This document shows, piece after piece, positions 62,853-64,000 of a DNA stretch of 64,000 bases. Under the pieces are notes generated by a model that was not told where the DNA came from, did not search any database, and saw nothing but the letters and a program-made list of their open reading frames with translations. Position 1 is the stretch's first letter; every line of letters begins with the position of its first letter. The translations under genes and the position numbers were made by a program. This stretch comes from Pseudomonas spelaei (GTDB taxonomy: Bacteria > Pseudomonadota > Gammaproteobacteria > Pseudomonadales > Pseudomonadaceae), in assembly GCF_009724245.1 (NCBI RefSeq), contig NZ_WNNK01000017.1, positions 84,999 through 148,998 on the forward strand, given 5' to 3'.

Positions 62853-63904
62853 TACTGCACCTGATACCCGCGACTGCTCAGGCAGTTGCCTTGCGCCTGG
62901 CGGTAGGTTTGCACCACCGCCGGGTCGGGGGCGTAAGTGACGGTCCGTGGGTCGAAACCACTTTGTTGCACAGCCCAACGGTAGCAGTCATAGCCGTCTT
63001 GCTGCACTTGCGCCGGTGATTGGCCGTTGGCGGGATAGGCCACCACGTCATAACCATTACCTTGGGGCGCAGGCTGCGGTGCGGGGACAGCCGTCGGCGG
63101 CTCAACCACCACGTACTGCTGGGAAGTGGCCTCGTAGGTGTAATAGGCACCCGCGGCGAGGAAAAATAGCGCGCTGCCCACCCATACTTCCCGTGCGTAG
63201 TCCGGCAGGTAATGCACCCGGATTCCGTAAGGCGGCGCTACCACGACGTAGCGTGGGCCTTGAGGGCGGTACCAATAGCCGCCCGAGAAGAAATAATCCT
63301 GGCCACGATAGGGCACACGGTAGTTGCGGTCGGGGAAGCGGTCGACGATATAACCCGGACGATGTTGCGGGCCTGGGCCCCAGCCATTGCCATGCCCATC
63401 AGGGCGGCCTGGCCAGCGGTTGTCATTAGGGTGGCCGTTGTAACCGGGGCGCGAACCGGGGCCGCCTGCATCCCAATGCTGGTTGCCGTCGTTGCGTCGA
63501 GGAATGTCACGGTAGTTGCCGGGACGCGGTTCCTGGGTCTGGCGAACGGTGTCGGGGCGTCCCTGGATCGGCAGGTTATTGCCCGGTTGCGGCGCAGGTC
63601 GGCCCTGTTCATTGCCCTGAGGCCGGCCTTGCCACTGACCGCCGCCATTCTGCCCACCGTGCTCGAAATGCTGATTCTGCGGGCGTGGCTGATTATTTTC
63701 CGGACGTGGTTGATTGTTTTCCGGCCGGGGCTGGTTGTTTGCCGGGCGCGGCTGGTTGTTGCCTGGCCGCCCACCTTCTGGTCCCCGCTCATGTTGGCCA
63801 CCGCCCTCAGCGCGTTGCCCGTTATCTCGTTCGTCGGCCATGACCTGCGTGCCAACGGTCACCATCAGCAAACCAACACCTGCCAAACGCCAGATGCGCT
63901 TCAT
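62849..63904 (-). CDS. Proline/Asn-rich envelope protein (DUF6515-like)
   Basis: The 351-residue protein has a signal peptide (cleavage after QVMA, about residue 23) and a long Gly/Asn/Gln/Pro/Arg-rich region (about 25-190) with four 7-residue NNQPRPx repeats (49-76). A C-terminal folded part (about 205-351) contains PPYGIRVHYLPDYAREVWVG, a hydrophobic ALFFLAAGAYYTYEA stretch and a terminal Cys-containing region (DGYDCYRWAVQQSGFD, NCLSSRGYQVQY). I recall this type as DUF6515; no function is known. The ATG at 63904 begins the signal peptide. It converges with the metal exporter gene, overlapping by four bases. Confidence 0.82.
   Translation of the reverse strand: MKRIWRLAGVGLLMVTVGTQVMADERDNGQRAEGGGQHERGPEGGRPGNNQPRPANNQPRPENNQPRPENNQPRPQNQHFEHGGQNGGGQWQGRPQGNEQGRPAPQPGNNLPIQGRPDTVRQTQEPRPGNYRDIPRRNDGNQHWDAGGPGSRPGYNGHPNDNRWPGRPDGHGNGWGPGPQHRPGYIVDRFPDRNYRVPYRGQDYFFSGGYWYRPQGPRYVVVAPPYGIRVHYLPDYAREVWVGSALFFLAAGAYYTYEATSQQYVVVEPPTAVPAPQPAPQGNGYDVVAYPANGQSPAQVQQDGYDCYRWAVQQSGFDPRTVTYAPDPAVVQTYRQAQGNCLSSRGYQVQY
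63677..63760 (-). repeat. Four 21-bp tandem repeats encoding NNQPRPx
   Basis: The DNA repeats are degenerate at third positions but keep the heptad NNQPRP plus Ala, Glu, Glu or Gln. Copy number could vary between strains by slippage or recombination. Confidence 0.75.
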
Positions 63905-64000
63905 GCTCTTCCTCACTACGGATTAGGGCCTATACATGAGACTGGAAAACAGGGGCCCGGTTCTGCAACAGGTTATCAGTCACGAGAACAATTTTCGCAG

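Overview
The window is a chromosome segment from a fluorescent pseudomonad (Pseudomonas fluorescens group). Three things point there: coding style and GC content near 60%, dense intergenic REP/REPIN palindromes of the type ending in GTGGGAGCTGGCTTGCCTGC, and a gene order that I remember from P. aeruginosa. The left third matches the gdhA, ettA, morA, glyA, cstA, mapZ, radA, ankB, katB, mscL, fpr run. The right quarter matches the tesB to AitP-type transporter run. All names rest on motifs and recall; no database search was possible.

Layout: 0-20 kb is conserved housekeeping. It holds glutamate dehydrogenase, the ribosome-associated ABC-F protein EttA, the dual GGDEF/EAL motility regulator MorA, serine hydroxymethyltransferase, a CstA/YbdD/COG0523 transport operon, the PilZ receptor MapZ, RadA, periplasmic KatB with its partner AnkB, MscL, and a ferredoxin-NADP reductase. 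From 18.5 to 25 kb come a LuxR-type receptor without a LuxI partner, the rRNA methyltransferase RlmG, and the cyanide-insensitive oxidase operon cioA-cioB plus a 55-residue subunit gene (DUF2474), with a perfect Anr/FNR box upstream, followed by an MFS exporter.

The accessory part is 25-37.7 kb. A lower-GC 830-residue toxin-like protein carries a C-terminal EreA/ChaN/TIKI-type domain with intact GEDH and GSDH motifs. After a small secreted protein, a purine permease and trmA comes a 400-bp set of palindromes nested four deep, including a 178-bp MITE-like element with a 10-bp target duplication. Next is a DUF4160/DUF2442 gene pair with a structured leader, then the haem-acquisition operon hasI-hasS-hasR-hasA, which lacks the usual hasDEF exporter genes here.

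37.8-43.4 kb is a quinate/shikimate catabolic block: AroQ, an NAD-type AroE-like dehydrogenase, a TetR regulator, the QuiC 3-dehydroshikimate dehydratase and an MFS importer, with a likely operator between quiC and the importer. The rest (43.4-64 kb) is mostly conserved single genes: DMT transporters, a YpfJ-like metallopeptidase, TesB, a deacetylase-family protein, an RhlE-like helicase, an Lrp regulator, an exonuclease/NYN nuclease pair, HrpB, an FieF/AitP-type metal exporter, and several envelope proteins of unknown role.
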